From Nitrospirae bacterium GWC2_56_14 (GTDB taxonomy: Bacteria > Nitrospirota > UBA9217): a stretch of 5,268 nucleotides of DNA. Location of the stretch: NCBI GenBank assembly GCA_001803705.1, contig MHDY01000110.1, positions 1 through 5,268 of the forward strand. The letters run 5' to 3'. Each line of letters begins with the position of its first letter. The first letter of the stretch is position 1. Shown here piece after piece: positions 3,756-5,268 of this stretch. Made by a program: the position numbers and the translations under genes. The notes beneath the pieces are model-generated. The model was not told the DNA's origin. It ran no database searches and saw nothing but the letters and a program-made list of their open reading frames with translations.

Positions 3756-5268
3756 ATGAAGACCAGTGATAAGAAAAAAGATCCAATGCAGTGGCAGAAC
3801 GAGGTAAAACGCGTGGCAGCGGGCATTCGGAAGCGCGTGCTGGACCACACGATCAGGAACAACGGCGGCTATCTCTCCCAGGCCTGTTCTTCGGCCGAGA
3901 TGCTGGCCACGCTCTACGTCAAGGTGATGGACCTCGGGAAGATCGATACGCCGCTCGTGCCCAAGCCCTTCCCCGGCGTGCCCGGCCCGGGCAATCCTCA
4001 TTACTTTACGGGCGCATCCTTTAACGGCCCGGGCAAGGACCGCGACCGCTTCTTTCTCTCTCCTGCCCAGTACGCCCTGGTCCTGTATGCTACGCTGATA
4101 GAGACCGGCCGCATGGCCGAAGAGGGCCTGCTCCAGTTCAATAAGGACGGAAGTTCCGTCGAGATGATCGGCGCAGAACACTCGCCGGGTATGGAGTCCA
4201 TGACCGGCTCGCTCGGTCAGGGCATCAGCCAGGCTGCAGGCACGGCCCTGGCACGCAAAAGGAACAAGGAAAAAGGCAGGGTCGTTCTGTTCATGTCCGA
4301 CGGCGAGTTCCAGATCGGCCAGACCTGGGAAGCGCTCCAGTCCATGTCTCATCACATGCTCGACAATATGATCATCTACGTCGACGTGAACGGGTTCCAG
4401 TGCGACGGCAAGATGTGCAATGTCATGGACATCGAACCGCTGGACAAAAGGCTCGAAGCCTTCGGCGCGCGCGTGTTCCGCGTGAACGGCCATGACATCA
4501 AGCGCCTGGCAGAGGTCGGCGAGCTGACGCCGGATGGACGGCCCATAGTCGTGCTCTGCGACACTGATGCGGCGCGGGGGCTTGAGGTGCTGAAGTCCCG
4601 TGCGCCGAAGATGCATTACGTCCGCTTCACGAGCGCAGAAGAAAAGGGTTTGTACATGGAAGCGCTGGCGGAGCTGACCGGGTCAGCGGCACCCCTCACC
4701 CTGCCCTCTCCCTCAAGGGGAGAGGGAAAAGGTGAGAAAGCCAAACCCGGCCCCGAGATCGTGACCCGCGTGCATGCCAAGAACCTTGTCCGATGGGCAG
4801 CGGACAAGCCGAAGGTGCTGGTGCTCTCCGCCGACCTCACAAGCTCCACCGAGATCGACCTGTTCCGCGATACGTATCCCGACCGCTTCCTGTCCATGGG
4901 CATTGCCGAGCAGAACATGCTGAGCTTTGCCGGCGGGCTCGCGCGGGAAGGTTTCATCCCCTTTGTGCATACCTTCGCGGTCTTCATCTACCGCCGCGCC
5001 TACGACCAGATCGCCATGTCCGTGGCCTACTCCAACCAGCGTGTCCGGATGATCGGCTTTCTTCCGGGCATCACCACGCCGGGCGGCGCGACCCATCAGG
5101 CCATTGAGGACATCGCGATCATGCGCTCGCTTCCGAACATGACCGTGCTTGAGTGCGGGGATGCAACCGAGGTGGAAACCGTGCTCGACGTTATGGAGAA
5201 GATCAACGGGCCGGTCTATGTGAGGATGCTGCGGGGCGAGATGCCGCGTCTGTTCGACCGTTCCGAGC
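3756..5268 (+). CDS. Transketolase-like thiamine diphosphate enzyme, both halves fused (3' end outside window)
   Basis: The first 504 codons of a transketolase-family protein, usually 620-670 residues. These enzymes bind thiamine diphosphate (ThDP) and move two-carbon ketol units between sugar phosphates in the cytoplasm. Residues about 12-300 form the N-terminal PP domain: NNGGYLSQACSSAEMLATLY, GAEHSPGMESMTGSLGQG (H142), and the ThDP/Mg signature from D182-G183 (MSDGEF) to N212 (VDVNG). The Pyr domain starts near 335 with GIAEQNM (catalytic-type Glu385) and GGATHQ (H447). Many bacteria and archaea split these halves into two genes. Residues about 313-327 (PLTLPSPSRGEGKGE) come from an in-frame repeat between the domains. 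The usual GHPG motif reads NGGYLS, and GDG reads SDG, so substrate range may differ from classical transketolase. An in-frame ATG at 3744 would add four residues; neither start has a well-spaced ribosome site (AGGGG at 3738-3742). Confidence 0.9.
   Translation, partial: MKTSDKKKDPMQWQNEVKRVAAGIRKRVLDHTIRNNGGYLSQACSSAEMLATLYVKVMDLGKIDTPLVPKPFPGVPGPGNPHYFTGASFNGPGKDRDRFFLSPAQYALVLYATLIETGRMAEEGLLQFNKDGSSVEMIGAEHSPGMESMTGSLGQGISQAAGTALARKRNKEKGRVVLFMSDGEFQIGQTWEALQSMSHHMLDNMIIYVDVNGFQCDGKMCNVMDIEPLDKRLEAFGARVFRVNGHDIKRLAEVGELTPDGRPIVVLCDTDAARGLEVLKSRAPKMHYVRFTSAEEKGLYMEALAELTGSAAPLTLPSPSRGEGKGEKAKPGPEIVTRVHAKNLVRWAADKPKVLVLSADLTSSTEIDLFRDTYPDRFLSMGIAEQNMLSFAGGLAREGFIPFVHTFAVFIYRRAYDQIAMSVAYSNQRVRMIGFLPGITTPGGATHQAIEDIAIMRSLPNMTVLECGDATEVETVLDVMEKINGPVYVRMLRGEMPRLFDRSE
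4695..4736. repeat. REP-type palindrome inside the transketolase reading frame
   Basis: A two-part palindrome: CTCACC (4695-4700) pairs with GGTGAG (4731-4736), and CCCTCTCCC (4704-4712) pairs with GGGAGAGGG (4718-4726) around a TCAAG loop. It belongs to the same general type as the palindromes at 554-636. It is translated without a stop or frameshift as part of the linker between the PP and Pyr domains. Confidence 0.85.

Noticed and set aside
3657..4616. A 319-codon reverse-strand frame opposite the transketolase gene.
   Set aside because: It is antisense to an unmistakable transketolase in GC-rich DNA, where such shadow frames are common; it has no family motif.

Overview
The window reads as chromosomal DNA of a Gram-negative bacterium. 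A lipoprotein signal, a Sec signal peptide, YchJ-, YciH- and YaeQ-type proteins, sigma70-like promoters and REP-type palindromes all fit that. The mix of proteobacterial-style housekeeping genes with palindromes whose loops read TTGAT/ATCAA would suit a Desulfobacterota or Nitrospirota member. The lineage is an inference and no marker here fixes it.

Left part (1-1038, + strand): the 3' end of a ychJ-like gene with a C-terminal SEC-C zinc motif; a tandem heptamer repeat; a 97-residue two-helix membrane protein ending in a zinc ribbon; a back-to-back pair of GC-rich palindromes; and a yciH/SUI1 translation-factor gene with an extra N-terminal cysteine cluster.

Middle part (1039-2255): an AT-richer, gene-poor stretch. 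Its one convincing gene is a small lipoprotein on the - strand, with an extended -10 promoter and a leader that can fold strongly. The flanks hold several inverted repeats, including two overlapping ones that cannot form at the same time. Nothing identifies this as a mobile element.

Right-middle part (2256-3339, - strand): a Sec-exported protein of unknown function lies upstream of yaeQ. The 70-base gap between them can form competing hairpins. A near-consensus sigma70 promoter precedes the exported-protein gene.

Right part (3340-5268): a divergent intergenic region with one good promoter on each strand, then a long leader carrying an inverted-repeat element of about 100 bp, then a transketolase-like gene that runs off the window end. 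That gene has the N-terminal (PP) and Pyr halves in one frame. A REP-type palindrome lies in frame in the linker between them and is translated as a PLTLPSPSRGEGKGE-type peptide. This is the most interesting feature of the window. No previously undescribed defence, mobile or biosynthetic system is visible.
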